The notes beneath the pieces are model-generated. The model saw nothing but the letters and a program-made list of their open reading frames with translations. It was not told the origin of the DNA and ran no database searches. Positions 8,012 to 19,059 of a stretch of DNA of 64,000 nt are shown in pieces. The position numbers and the translations under genes were made by a program. The number at the start of each line of letters is the position of its first letter. Within the stretch, counting starts at the first letter, position 1. The stretch comes from Agrobacterium tumefaciens (GTDB lineage Bacteria; Pseudomonadota; Alphaproteobacteria; Rhizobiales; Rhizobiaceae): assembly GCA_017744915.1 (NCBI GenBank), contig JAGIAH010000002.1:521826-585825 (forward strand). Direction: 5' to 3'.

Positions 8012-9097
8012 TTACCGATTGCCCAGACCGGCGCCCGTTTCTTCATCGAAGAGGTGCATGTCAGCCGGGTTAATATCGAGGCCGATGACCTCGCCGGCCT
8101 TCACTGCGCTGCGTCCCTGCACCGCGATGACCACCTCGGTGGAGGTGCCGAGGGTGAGGAAGGTGGCCGAGCCGGTCGTTTCCACGGCGGACACATGCAG
8201 CGTCAATGCCGCACCTTCTGCCGCTGTGGGCCGGATATGTTCCGGCCGGATGCCGACGATCACATGTTTGCCCGGCGGCAGGGAAGCCGGAGCCCTGATC
8301 GATTGTTGCGGTTCATCTTCGCCGAATTGCAGCAGCAGCGAAGCGCCATCCGGGCTGACCGTTGCCGGAATGAAATTCATCGCCGGCGAGCCGATGAAAC
8401 CTGCAACGAAACGATTGACCGGGCGGTCGTAGAGTTCCAGCGGCGTTCCCTGCTGTTCGATGATGCCATCGCGCATGACGACGACATGATCGGCCATGGT
8501 CATCGCCTCGATCTGATCATGGGTAACATAGACCGAAGTGGCATGCAGGCGATCGTGCAGCGCGCGGATTTCCTTGCGCATATGGACGCGCAACGCCGCG
8601 TCGAGGTTGGAAAGCGGCTCATCGAACAGGAAGGCCTGCGGATTGCGGATGATTGCCCGGCTCATGGCCACGCGCTGGCGCTGGCCGCCGGAGAGTTCAC
8701 GCGGATAACGCTTCATCAGCTTTGAAAGGCCTGTCGTGGCCGCAACCTCTTCCGCCGCCTTGCGGGCTTCCGCCTTGGCGACGCCGCGCATGCGCAGCGA
8801 ATAGGTGAGGTTCTCTTCCACAGTCATGTGCGGGTAGAGCGCATAGGACTGGAACACCATGGCCACATCGCGCTTGCGCGGCGGCACACCGTTCATCAGC
8901 GTGCCGGCAATGCGCATGTCGCCGGCCGATATGCTCTCCAGCCCGGCGAGCGAACGCAAAAGGGTGGACTTGCCGCAGCCGGAGGGGCCGACAAGTGCGA
9001 CGAAGGTGCCCTTCTTGATGGAAAGGTTGATATTTTTCAGAGCATGGAAGGCGCCGTAATATTTATTGACGCCGGAAAGTTCGATCTGAAGGGTCAT
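8012..9097 (-). CDS. ABC transporter ATP-binding protein, MalK/UgpC type
   Basis: A 361-residue ATPase for carbohydrate import. It has Walker A GPSGCGKST, the signature LSGGQRQRVAMSRAI, Walker B AFLFDEPLSNLD and a switch histidine in VYVTHDQIEAM. A C-terminal OB-fold/TOBE domain (residues ~240-360), typical of MalK/UgpC, follows. The start at 9097 (MTLQIELSGVNKYYG) overlaps the permease gene by 4 bases (ATGA). The frame extends further upstream only through the permease gene. It powers the transporter formed by the three genes before it in the operon. Confidence 0.93.
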   Translation of the reverse strand: MTLQIELSGVNKYYGAFHALKNINLSIKKGTFVALVGPSGCGKSTLLRSLAGLESISAGDMRIAGTLMNGVPPRKRDVAMVFQSYALYPHMTVEENLTYSLRMRGVAKAEARKAAEEVAATTGLSKLMKRYPRELSGGQRQRVAMSRAIIRNPQAFLFDEPLSNLDAALRVHMRKEIRALHDRLHATSVYVTHDQIEAMTMADHVVVMRDGIIEQQGTPLELYDRPVNRFVAGFIGSPAMNFIPATVSPDGASLLLQFGEDEPQQSIRAPASLPPGKHVIVGIRPEHIRPTAAEGAALTLHVSAVETTGSATFLTLGTSTEVVIAVQGRSAVKAGEVIGLDINPADMHLFDEETGAGLGNR

Positions 9098-9921
9098 TTG
9101 AGCGCTCCTGATGTCAGGCCGGAAACGATGCGGCGCTGCAAGAGAATGAACAGGGCGAGAATGGGCGTCACATACATGGTCGCATAGGCCATGATGTTGT
9201 TCCATTCGCTGGTATTGGGGCCCATGAAGGAATTGAGGCCGACGCTGGCGGGCTGCAATTCCGCCGCCTGGATCATCGATTTCGAATAAACGAATTCACC
9301 GAAGGCCTGCATGAAGATGAGGATGGCGCTGACGAGGATGCCGTTTCTGGCAAGCGGCAGTACGATGTGGAAGAAAGCGCCGACCCGCGAATTGCCGTCC
9401 ACCAGCGCCGCCTCTTCCAGTTCCTGCGGCACGGCCATGAAGGTGGCGCGCACCAGTACAACAAAGAAGGGCATGCTTTTGGCCGCAATGGCGAGGATGA
9501 CCGACAGACGCGGATAATCCAGAAGCCCGAACTGTGAGAAACCAACGAAGATCGGCGTGATCATCAGCGATGCCGGCAGTACCTGCAGCATGAGGATCAG
9601 GAACAGGCCGATATCCACCCAGACGTTTCGATACCGGGCCAGAACATAGGCACAGCCGACGCCGAGAATGGTGATCAAGAGCACCGCACTGGAGGCGATC
9701 AGCACCGAATTCCACAGGTAGCGCCCCATGTTGCGACTTTCCCAGACATAGGCATAGGTCTGCCATTGCGGGTCGCTGGGCCAGAAGGCGGGCGGATTGG
9801 CGAACATTTCCGAGCCGCTCTTGAGCGAGGTCAGATACATCCAGTAGAGCGGAAAGAGATAGATGATCGCGAGAATGATGGCGATGGCCAGCATCAGGCG
9901 GTTGCGGTTGGTGATGCTCAT
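9094..9921 (-). CDS. ABC sugar transporter permease, MalG type
   Basis: A 275-residue inner-membrane protein with six predicted membrane segments. The EAA loop reads EAALVDGNSRVGAFFHIVLPLARNG (residues ~190-215), where the ATPase docks. It overlaps its neighbours by 4 bases on both sides, the usual coupled arrangement of MalF-MalG-MalK genes. It forms the pore with the adjacent MalF-type permease. Confidence 0.93.
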   Translation of the reverse strand: MSITNRNRLMLAIAIILAIIYLFPLYWMYLTSLKSGSEMFANPPAFWPSDPQWQTYAYVWESRNMGRYLWNSVLIASSAVLLITILGVGCAYVLARYRNVWVDIGLFLILMLQVLPASLMITPIFVGFSQFGLLDYPRLSVILAIAAKSMPFFVVLVRATFMAVPQELEEAALVDGNSRVGAFFHIVLPLARNGILVSAILIFMQAFGEFVYSKSMIQAAELQPASVGLNSFMGPNTSEWNNIMAYATMYVTPILALFILLQRRIVSGLTSGALK

Positions 9922-10820
9922 CCGCGCACCTCATGCCGTGTCGAGCGCACATAAACGACGGAAGCCAGCATGACAAAAACGATCATGATGACGGATATCG
10001 TCGCGCCCTTGGCGAAATCATATTGCCGGAAGGAAAGATCCCAGGCCCAATATTGCGCCACGTTGGAACTATTGTTCGGCCCGCCATCGGTAATGGCGGC
10101 GAAAAGGTCGAATTGCTGCAGCGTGAAGATCAGGCCGAGCGAGACGATAGCGCCGATGGTGGAGCGCATCATCGGCAGGGTGATGGTGTAGAAACGCTGC
10201 CAGGCGCTGGCGCCATCCAGTTCCGCCGCCTCGTAGAGATCGCCGGGAATGGAGGCGAGGCCTACCGAAAGCAGGATCATGTTGAAGGAGGTGCCGAGCC
10301 AGATATTGGCGATGACGACGGCCCAGAGCGAAAAATTCGCATCCGAACGCCAGAAGATATTGCCCGATATCAGGCCGCTTTCCCGCAGGAAGAAATTCAG
10401 GACGCCGAAATCGCCCGAGAGAATCCAGTTCCAGATGGCGCCTACGACGAGGCCGGGCATGACCCAGGACACCAGGAACAGGCCGCGCAGCCAGGTGGCG
10501 CCCGGAAAATTCACCCAGAAGAACAGCGCCAGGCCGAAGCCGATGGCGAACTGCCCGGCAATGGAGGCGACGACGAAAGTGACGGTGTTCATCAGGATCG
10601 GCAGGGTTTCAGGCTGCCGGAACAGATCGACATAATTGCGGAAACCGACGAACGGGCGCACGAAGGTGCCCAGACTGAACATGTCGACTTCCTGAAAACT
10701 CATGACGATGTTGTAGATAAGCGGCAATCCCGCCATGACGAACAGGAAGCCCAAAGGCAAGGCGACCAGGACGATGTCGAAACCGCGACCGTCGCTGACG
10801 CTGGAAAACAGTCTTTTCAT
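9918..10820 (-). CDS. ABC sugar transporter permease, MalF/UgpA type
   Basis: A 300-residue membrane protein with about six membrane spans and the EAA motif EAAELDGASAWQRFYTITLPMM. It lies between the binding protein gene, across a 116-base gap with a hairpin, and the MalG-type gene, which it overlaps by 4 bases. It is the second half of the membrane channel of this importer. Confidence 0.92.
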   Translation of the reverse strand: MKRLFSSVSDGRGFDIVLVALPLGFLFVMAGLPLIYNIVMSFQEVDMFSLGTFVRPFVGFRNYVDLFRQPETLPILMNTVTFVVASIAGQFAIGFGLALFFWVNFPGATWLRGLFLVSWVMPGLVVGAIWNWILSGDFGVLNFFLRESGLISGNIFWRSDANFSLWAVVIANIWLGTSFNMILLSVGLASIPGDLYEAAELDGASAWQRFYTITLPMMRSTIGAIVSLGLIFTLQQFDLFAAITDGGPNNSSNVAQYWAWDLSFRQYDFAKGATISVIMIVFVMLASVVYVRSTRHEVRG

Positions 10821-10903
10821 GAAACATCCTCACAAGCTCCGATCGGGGCCGCCGCTGCATGTCGCAGCAGGCAGCCCCACCGGGAGGAACCCCGTGGATG
10901 GGG

Positions 10904-10921
10904 GGCCGGATGAACCCGGCC
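10904..10921. terminator. Intra-operon hairpin after the binding-protein gene
   Basis: GGCCGG-ATGAAC-CCGGCC forms a 6-bp perfect stem in the gap between the binding protein (upstream on the minus strand) and the permeases. A hairpin here commonly lets the binding protein be expressed above the membrane parts. There is no T tract. Confidence 0.4.
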
Positions 10922-10936
10922 GCCCGCCCATATGGA

Positions 10937-13134
<2,198 letters not shown>

Positions 13135-13146
13135 GTCTTTCAGTCC

Positions 13147-14181
13147 TTATGCTGCAATTGAAACACGCTGGCCGAGGCGGGCGCTTTCAATCGCGCCGAT
13201 CACCATGGCAAGGCTGTTGATGTTGTCGAAAGAGGCCGTCTCCGGCATCTCGCCGGTGCGGATGGATTCGAGGAAGGAGAGAATGACGCTGGCATGGCCT
13301 CGCGTATCCTTCTCGGAAACGGCATCGGAAACGTTTACGGTCTTGAATCCACGCAGAAGTCCCTGGTCATCGCCGGCCACGGAGGCGGAGAAATTGTCTT
13401 CACCGTCCCAGAGGATCATTCCCTTCGAGCCGATAAGCCGCCAGCGCGCTTCCCAGCTGGTCCGCTCGCCTTCGGCGCACCATGAACCGCGATAGGTGAA
13501 GACGACATCATTCGAGAACTCGAAAATAGCGTTGGCGCTCGCCCCATGGGCATACCAGGAGCCGGCCGGGTTCTTCTCCACACAAAAGACGGAGAGGGGC
13601 TTTTCATTGGCGACGAAACGGGCTGCATCGAAGGTGTGGATCGCCATGTCGAGAAGCAGGACGTTCTTCATCTCTTCACGGAAGCCACCGAAATGCGGGC
13701 CGAGGAAGAAATCGCAATGGATGGCCGTCAGATCACCGATGACGCCGTCTTCCAGCGCGCGGCGCAGCCGCCGGATACCGGCAATAAACCGCCGATTTTG
13801 CACGACGGCATGAATTTTACCGGCTTTTTTCGCCAGTTCCACCAGCGTGGCGGCTTCCTCCATCGAGGCGGCAAGCGGCTTTTCGCTGAGGACATGGCAC
13901 CCGGCCTCGAGACCGGCTTCAACCACGGCAAAGCGTGCCTGCGGGATGACGATGTCAAAAAGGATGTCGGCTTTCGTTTCGGCAAGAACCGCGCGAAGAT
14001 CGGTGCCGATGACCGCGTCGGTGAGGGCGAATTCTTCGGCAAGCGCGCGGGCCGTGTTCTCGTTCAGATCCACCAGACCGGCGATCCTGATCGCGCCGGA
14101 AATCTCCGGCGTGGATTGAATGGCGCGCAACCAGCCTTTGGCCATAGCTCCGCACCCGCATAAAACGGCATTAAATGTCAT
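13147..14181 (-). CDS. Gfo/Idh/MocA-family NAD(P)-dependent sugar dehydrogenase
   Basis: A 344-residue oxidoreductase, first gene of the minus-strand sugar operon. The N-terminal Rossmann fold begins AVLCGCGAMAKGWLRAI. The conserved EKP element is in HVLSEKPLAASMEEA (residues ~95-105), followed by the C-terminal beta-sheet domain. The family oxidises or reduces hydroxyls of sugars and inositols, often at C3, using NAD(P). The glycine motif contains GCGAMA, as in several relatives. Its promoter region carries the TCGTAAACGTTTACGA operator, so the divergent LacI protein probably represses it. Confidence 0.9.
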   Translation of the reverse strand: MTFNAVLCGCGAMAKGWLRAIQSTPEISGAIRIAGLVDLNENTARALAEEFALTDAVIGTDLRAVLAETKADILFDIVIPQARFAVVEAGLEAGCHVLSEKPLAASMEEAATLVELAKKAGKIHAVVQNRRFIAGIRRLRRALEDGVIGDLTAIHCDFFLGPHFGGFREEMKNVLLLDMAIHTFDAARFVANEKPLSVFCVEKNPAGSWYAHGASANAIFEFSNDVVFTYRGSWCAEGERTSWEARWRLIGSKGMILWDGEDNFSASVAGDDQGLLRGFKTVNVSDAVSEKDTRGHASVILSFLESIRTGEMPETASFDNINSLAMVIGAIESARLGQRVSIAA

Positions 14182-14226
14182 CTCATCTCCCCGGGCTCTT
14201 TCGCAAACTCCTCTTTGCGCAGAGCG

Positions 14227-14242
14227 TCGTAAACGTTTACGA
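14227..14242. promoter_or_regulatory. Perfect LacI-type operator palindrome
   Basis: TCGTAAACGTTTACGA is a 16-base perfect palindrome with the central CG typical of LacI/PurR-family operators. It lies in the 139-base gap between the sugar operon (start 14181) and the divergent LacI regulator (start 14321). It could control both. Confidence 0.82.
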
Positions 14243-14320
14243 GACTATGCCAATGATGTTAGATATGTCAAGACCGTTAAGGGACGCGTTGATTGCGCGT
14301 CAGGCCTGGGAGGGGAATGC

Positions 14321-15355
14321 ATGAAAGGAATCCGTCAGCTTGCCGACTATCTGGAGATATCGATAGGCACCGTTTCCCGTGCCCTGAACGGCAAGCCCGA
14401 TGTGAACGAAGAGACGCGGCGACGTGTTCTCGAAGCGGCGGAAAAGCTCGGTTATGTGGCCAACCAGTCCGGCCGCAGCCTCAGGCAGGGAACCACCAAT
14501 GTCGTCGGCCTGATGACCGGCAGCGACGCGCAGACCGTTGAAAACTCCGATAACTTCTTCCTAGGGGTGACGGACGGTCTGCAAAGCGTGTTTTCCGGGC
14601 ATAATCTCGATCTCATCGTTCTACCTTGCCCGGGGGAAGAGGACCCGGATGAATATCTGAAGCGTATGGTGGCGCGGCGCATGGTGGATGCGATGATCAT
14701 TTCCGCCACCCGGCGGACCGACAAGCGCGTGGATTTCCTGAAGCAGACCCGTCTGCCTTTCGTGTCGCTTGGACGCACCGCCTCCAGCGACAATCACGCC
14801 TGGATCGACCTTGATTTCGAGGGTGTGGCGAAAAACGCCGTCGACCGCCTTGTTGCTGCCGGACATCGTTCGATTGCGGTTGCGGTGCCGGACAGCGATA
14901 TCAATCTCGGCTACGTTTTTCTGGAGGGGTACAGGCGTGCGCTGGAAGACAATGGCATCGCTTACGATTCTTCCCTGGTCATCCGCGCGAAATCGAGCGA
15001 GCAGGGCGGTTATCACGCCGCCAGCGAATGGCTGCAGATGCGGCCCCGGCCAACGGCGATCGTGCTGATCTACGAGCTGATGGCGGTCGGCCTTTATCGC
15101 CGTCTTGCGGAAGTGGGGCTGAAACCGGGGCGGGATCTCGCCGTCATCGGCTTCCGCGACGGTCCGCGCGGCCAGTTTCTGGAACCGCGGCTGACCAGTT
15201 TCCGCATGTCCCTGCATGATCTCGGCGTGACGGTGGCGCAGACGCTCTTGTCGACCATGCCGGCTTATGCGCCCTTCTACCCCGAGCAGGCCCGCCATTG
15301 CATCTGGCCGATGCTGCTTGTGGCGGGGGAGAGCGACCCTCCACCCGCGCCATAG
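14321..15355 (+). CDS. LacI-family regulator of the adjacent sugar operon
   Basis: A 344-residue regulator with N-terminal helix-turn-helix KGIRQLADYLEISIGTVSRALNGKPDVNEETRRRV, a hinge, and a sugar-binding effector domain. I chose ATG 14321 because GGAGGGG precedes it by 6 bases and the helix-turn-helix begins at residue 3, as is normal. The longer frame from 14120 runs back through the operator. It is divergent from the ABC/dehydrogenase operon and very likely represses it. The inducer is presumably the imported sugar or its keto derivative. Confidence 0.92.
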   Translation: MKGIRQLADYLEISIGTVSRALNGKPDVNEETRRRVLEAAEKLGYVANQSGRSLRQGTTNVVGLMTGSDAQTVENSDNFFLGVTDGLQSVFSGHNLDLIVLPCPGEEDPDEYLKRMVARRMVDAMIISATRRTDKRVDFLKQTRLPFVSLGRTASSDNHAWIDLDFEGVAKNAVDRLVAAGHRSIAVAVPDSDINLGYVFLEGYRRALEDNGIAYDSSLVIRAKSSEQGGYHAASEWLQMRPRPTAIVLIYELMAVGLYRRLAEVGLKPGRDLAVIGFRDGPRGQFLEPRLTSFRMSLHDLGVTVAQTLLSTMPAYAPFYPEQARHCIWPMLLVAGESDPPPAP

Positions 15356-15421
15356 GCGAGGCGCGCGGGAGCGCCGAATTCGAAGGCCGGGATCACGGGG
15401 ACAGGCTGGCCCTTGCGTGCG

Positions 15422-16300
15422 TCAGAGTTTGTAATCCTCAATGCTCACGACGCCGAACGGATTGAATTTATAGCTGTCCTCCTCATACCGCGTGTCATCG
15501 GACAGGGCTGCATGACGCGCCTTCACCGTCTTTTCCACGCCGTCACGGGCCATCTGATCGGCAATGTCGTCCATCAGGGCGGCGATCTTCAACTGCTCGG
15601 CATTGGTTGAGGGCAGTTTGTCGTCTTTGCGGATGAAATTTACCCGCACGTCGGGCAGCCCGACCAGATGGAACCCGACGCTCGCCATGCCATCGGCATC
15701 GCCGCCGATGGGGCGGCGTGCGAAGGCGAGGCGGCAGGTCCTCGCGAGCGCCAGCGGATCATCGGACGCTGCTTCACGGCGCGATTGCTCGAACAATTCC
15801 TTCCAGCGCCGCGCTCCATGCGCGACACCGGCGCTTTCGCCCTTTACCGCAATGGCGCCGTGGCCAAACATATGCTGTGCGAACTGCAGGGCTTTCGCGG
15901 ATGTCACGACCGCATTTTCCGCGGCCATTGATGGGCCGAGCACATAAAGAACCGAGCCATGCCCCGCGACGGCCTCCTCGTCGGTCTTCTGATAGGTCTC
16001 CGGATCGACACGATCCCAGCAGACGGCGAAGGACCGTTCCATCCGGTCGTCCGGCTCATCCTGCGAATAATCCTCATCGATACTGAAATCGGCGGCAAAT
16101 GCGTCGATGGCGGCACGCGCGCCCTGCTGGAGCGTCGCAAGGCCGTTCTCCGTTCCGAGGAAACACAGAATGTGCCGGGGTTCGTATTCCGAGCGGGACA
16201 CTGCAAAGGCCGATGGTTTGTTCGCCGCCCTGCCGAGGGACGGCGTCCCCAGAACGAGACCGCCCAAAAAAGCGAGAACGCCGCGACGCCCTGAATTCAT
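15422..16300 (-). CDS. Secreted protein of unknown function with Tat-type signal
   Basis: A 292-residue protein starting MNSGRRGVLAFLGGLVLG, an Arg-Arg N terminus followed by a hydrophobic run, and a likely cleavage after GRAA. That suggests export by the Tat system, though the motif is short of the full consensus. The mature part has no domain I recognise. Segments such as ERSFAVCWDRVDPETYQKTDEEAVAGHGSVLYVLGPSM look like a compact enzyme or binding fold. It stands alone, convergent with the LacI regulator. No function is assigned. Confidence 0.65.
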   Translation of the reverse strand: MNSGRRGVLAFLGGLVLGTPSLGRAANKPSAFAVSRSEYEPRHILCFLGTENGLATLQQGARAAIDAFAADFSIDEDYSQDEPDDRMERSFAVCWDRVDPETYQKTDEEAVAGHGSVLYVLGPSMAAENAVVTSAKALQFAQHMFGHGAIAVKGESAGVAHGARRWKELFEQSRREAASDDPLALARTCRLAFARRPIGGDADGMASVGFHLVGLPDVRVNFIRKDDKLPSTNAEQLKIAALMDDIADQMARDGVEKTVKARHAALSDDTRYEEDSYKFNPFGVVSIEDYKL

Positions 16301-16408
16301 CCTCTGCCCCCAATAACTCCACCAACGGATCGGAGCGTTTTATATCGGCATCTTCATTCAGGCCATATTGCCTGCGTCTTTTTTTAACCTCGCGGCCATC
16401 GAAAGACG

Positions 16409-16445
16409 TGTGGTGGCAAAAACGCCTACGCGTTTCGCCACCACA
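16409..16445. terminator. Long hairpin downstream of the SDR gene
   Basis: TGTGGTGGC pairs with GCCACCACA, and the inner AAACGC pairs with GCGTTT around a CTAC loop, with a small bulge. It lies 25 bases beyond the SDR stop (minus strand), in the gap before the secreted unknown. It may terminate SDR transcription. Confidence 0.5.
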
Positions 16446-16469
16446 CCATGAATGCGGATCGTAGGGGGA

Positions 16470-17243
16470 TTATTTGGTGGTGTAACCGCCATTGACCAGA
16501 ATGGTCTGTCCGGTCATCCACCAGCCGTCCGAGACGAGAAAGCGGATATAGGGAACGATGTCCTCGATATCGGTGAGGCCGGTCTTCGAGAAGCCGGAAA
16601 GGGCGGCGGCGCTCTTGTGATAGGCCTGTGCGTCCGGTGTTTCCTGACCGTAGAAAAACGGCGTGTCCATCGGGCCGGGACCGATCGCCGTCACCGAGAT
16701 GCCGCGTTCGCCGAATTCCTTGGCGGCAGCGCGGGTGAAGTGCTCCACCGGCGCCTTGGTGCCGGCATAACTCGCGTAAAACGGCGTGAAGGCGCCCAGT
16801 AGCGAGGTGACGAGGGTGCAGATCCTGCCATTGTCATTAACGTGGCGACCGGCTTGCTGGAGGAAAAAGAAGGCCGACTTGGAATTGACGGCGGTCATTT
16901 CGTCATATTCGGCTTCCGATGTCTCGAGGATCGGTTTTTTCAGCACCTTGCCGACCGTGTTGATGGCGATATCCGGGCGGCCGATGGCGGCGACGGCATC
17001 GCTGAACAGTTTTTCGACGGCGCCTGCCGTGGTGAGATTGGCCTGGAGAGCGACTGCCTCGGCGCCAGCCGCCTTCACGGCAGCAACGGTCGCGTCCGCA
17101 TCGGCCTTGGCGGCGGCGCTGTTATAGTGGATGGCGATTGCGCTCGCGCCCTGGGCGGCGAAATCGCGGGCGATCAACCCACCGAGATTTTTCGCGCCGC
17201 CGGCGATGATGACTGTTTTGCCCTTGATGGAATGATCGGTCAT
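16470..17243 (-). CDS. Short-chain dehydrogenase/reductase (SDR)
   Basis: A 257-residue classical SDR. The N-terminal cofactor-binding segment VIIAGGAKNLGGLIARDFAAQG departs slightly from TGxxxGxG. The catalytic Tyr-X3-Lys is YAGTK, with an upstream serine in VTSLLGAF. NTVGKVL replaces the usual NNAG. It probably reduces or oxidises an alcohol/carbonyl using NAD(P)H. It is divergent from a LysR regulator, the usual arrangement for substrate-inducible SDR genes. The substrate is unknown. Confidence 0.87.
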   Translation of the reverse strand: MTDHSIKGKTVIIAGGAKNLGGLIARDFAAQGASAIAIHYNSAAAKADADATVAAVKAAGAEAVALQANLTTAGAVEKLFSDAVAAIGRPDIAINTVGKVLKKPILETSEAEYDEMTAVNSKSAFFFLQQAGRHVNDNGRICTLVTSLLGAFTPFYASYAGTKAPVEHFTRAAAKEFGERGISVTAIGPGPMDTPFFYGQETPDAQAYHKSAAALSGFSKTGLTDIEDIVPYIRFLVSDGWWMTGQTILVNGGYTTK

Positions 17244-17336
17244 GGATCGGCCTCCTGTGCCTGGGTCCGGCCACGTTTGCGGCCGCTTTCATGGCAACAG
17301 GATATCGTCTAGGATTGCGCGATAAAGGTGATCATT

Positions 17337-17353
17337 CTGACATGACCTGTCAG
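17337..17353. promoter_or_regulatory. Dyad between SDR and LysR genes (LysR-box candidate)
   Basis: CTGACA-TGACC-TGTCAG is an inverted repeat with 6-base arms, 27 bases before the LysR start codon and 94 bases upstream of the SDR start. Its position suits autoregulation and activation of the SDR by the LysR protein. Confidence 0.5.
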
Positions 17354-17379
17354 GAAATCCGCACAATAAAGGTTTTCCA

Positions 17380-18279
17380 TTGGACCGCATCGACCTGTTC
17401 CGCATCTTCACCCGTGTCGTCGACTGTGCGAGTTTCACACGCGCTGCCGATACGCTCGGCATTCCGCGTTCTTCTGTTTCGGCGGCCGTGCTGGAGCTGG
17501 AAGGGCGCGTTGGTGCGCGGTTGCTCAACCGCACCACCCGCAAGGTCTCGCCGACCGAAGATGGTTCGGCCTTTTACGAACGCTGCCAGCGGCTGATCGC
17601 CGATGTCGAAGATGCGGAAAACCTGTTCCGGCAGACAGCGGCGCAGCCTTCCGGCCGGCTGCGGATCGATGTGCCGGGCCGGATCGGCCGGCTGGTCATT
17701 GCACCCGCCTTGGCGGAATTTCTCGACCTTTATCCGCAGATCGACATAAGCCTTGGCGTCACGGATCGTGCCGTCGATCTGGTGGAGGACAATATCGATT
17801 GTGTGCTGCGGGTCGGGTCACTCAGCGATTCCGGCCTGATTGCGCGGCCTATCGGCAAGCTGCCGCTCATCAATGTCGCAAGCCCTGCCTATCTGGAGCG
17901 TCACGGCACTCCGGGGGCTCCGCAGGATCTGCCCCGCCACTGGGCCATCAATTACGCATCACCCTCCAGCGGGCGCGTGGAAAACTGGGAATGGATCGAA
18001 GGCGAGACGCTGCATTCGGTTTCCATGCGTGGCCGTGTCACCGTCAACAATGCCGAGGCCTATATCGCCTGCTGTCTCGCCGGCCTCGGCTTGATCCAGA
18101 TACCGGCTTACGATGTCAGGCCGCATCTGGAGAGCGGCGAACTTATTGAAGTCATGCCGAACCATCGGGCCGAGCCTATGCCGATGACCTTGCTTTATCC
18201 CCATCGCCAGCATTTGTCGCGGCGATTGCAGGTCTTTGCGGAATGGCTGGAGGTCCTGCTGCGGAGGCAGCTTCTGTAA
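17380..18279 (+). CDS. LysR-family transcriptional regulator
   Basis: A 299-residue regulator. The N-terminal winged helix (residues 1-60) includes DLFRIFTRVVDCASFTRAADTLGIPRSSVSAAVLELE, and the effector-binding domain covers residues ~90-295. The SGRLRIDVPGRIGRL start of that domain is typical of the DhaR/CrgA-like subgroup. The start codon is TTG at 17380 with AAAGG nearby; no ATG fits the domain. It is divergent from the SDR gene and likely controls it. Confidence 0.9.
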   Translation: MDRIDLFRIFTRVVDCASFTRAADTLGIPRSSVSAAVLELEGRVGARLLNRTTRKVSPTEDGSAFYERCQRLIADVEDAENLFRQTAAQPSGRLRIDVPGRIGRLVIAPALAEFLDLYPQIDISLGVTDRAVDLVEDNIDCVLRVGSLSDSGLIARPIGKLPLINVASPAYLERHGTPGAPQDLPRHWAINYASPSSGRVENWEWIEGETLHSVSMRGRVTVNNAEAYIACCLAGLGLIQIPAYDVRPHLESGELIEVMPNHRAEPMPMTLLYPHRQHLSRRLQVFAEWLEVLLRRQLL

Positions 18280-18355
18280 AGGCGGTGGCCGCAGTTAATC
18301 GGCTGGGAATGGTTCGACGCGATGCCGCTGTCGGGTCGCTGCGGCCATTCGCCCG

Positions 18356-18751
18356 TCAACCGCCATATTGGTTGTCTGTCACCTGCTCCATCCAGTCCAC
18401 CACCTTGCCGTCCTTGACCTCCTGAAGCGCAATATGGGTCATGGAGATATTGGGTGCGGCGCCGTGCCAGTGCCTTTCACCCGGTGCGAACCAGATGATA
18501 TCGCCGGGGCGAATCTCCTCCACCGGCCCACCTTCGCGCTGTGCGCGGCCAAACCCGGACACCACGATCAGGGTCTGGCCGAGGGGATGGGTGTGCCAGG
18601 CGGTGCGGGCACCGGGCTCGAAGGTGACCTGGGCGCCCTGCACCCGTTCGGCATCGAAGGGGTTGAAGAGCGGGTCGATGCGGACCGTTCCGGTGAACCA
18701 GGCTTCGGGGCCCTTTGTTGATGCCCGTGTTCCTGCGCGCAATATTTCCAT
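18356..18751 (-). CDS. Cupin-domain protein
   Basis: A 131-residue single-domain cupin. Cupin motif 1 is in [20 protein letters not shown] (two His) and motif 2 in [19 protein letters not shown]. The histidines probably hold a metal ion. Relatives include small quercetinase-like or carboxymuconolactone-associated cupins, but the function is not readable. The ATG at 18751 is preferred over that at 18757 because AGGAG is 7 bases upstream. Convergent with the LysR gene. Confidence 0.8.
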   Translation of the reverse strand: MEILRAGTRASTKGPEAWFTGTVRIDPLFNPFDAERVQGAQVTFEPGARTAWHTHPLGQTLIVVSGFGRAQREGGPVEEIRPGDIIWFAPGERHWHGAAPNISMTHIALQEVKDGKVVDWMEQVTDNQYGG

Positions 18752-18989
18752 GGTCATTCTCCTGACTGGTATCGTGTGGCGATTTGATGCGGGAATTCAC
18801 CTCTTGTCCACAGGGGAGCGTGAAAAGCTGATCGAGCGGCAAGCTCCGGCGTGCTTCAAAACCCGGCGCCGCGCTCTTTTTCGAAGGGCTTATCTTGCTC
18901 TTTTATTGGCATTTTCCACCGCTGCCGGCCGGCCTTCCATCCCCCTCGCGCGCCTCCCGATAAAAATCATTCTCGGGATTGACTCAAAT

Positions 18990-19027
18990 ATGAAACCGGT
19001 TACATTCGCCAATGTAAACGGTTTCAT
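18990..19027. promoter_or_regulatory. Twin LacI-type operators forming a large inverted repeat
   Basis: ATGAAACCGGTTACAT (18990-19005) and ATGTAAACGGTTTCAT (19012-19027) are inverted copies differing at one position, separated by TCGCCA. Each arm is itself a partly symmetric LacI-type half-operator pair around AAACCGGTT or AAACGGTTT. They lie just before the binding-protein gene at 19060, in an otherwise featureless gap from 18752. TTGACT at 18979-18984 could be a -35 element. The LacI protein at 23594 is the obvious ligand. Confidence 0.75.
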
Positions 19028-19059
19028 GGTTAGGAGCCGTGCTTGGAGGAGCAAATTTC

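Noticed and set aside
18286..18347. Inverted repeat TGGCCGCAG / CTGCGGCCA between the LysR and cupin genes
   Set aside because: The arms are 44 bases apart and no T tract follows, so a terminator call is too weak; it may be chance in GC-rich DNA.
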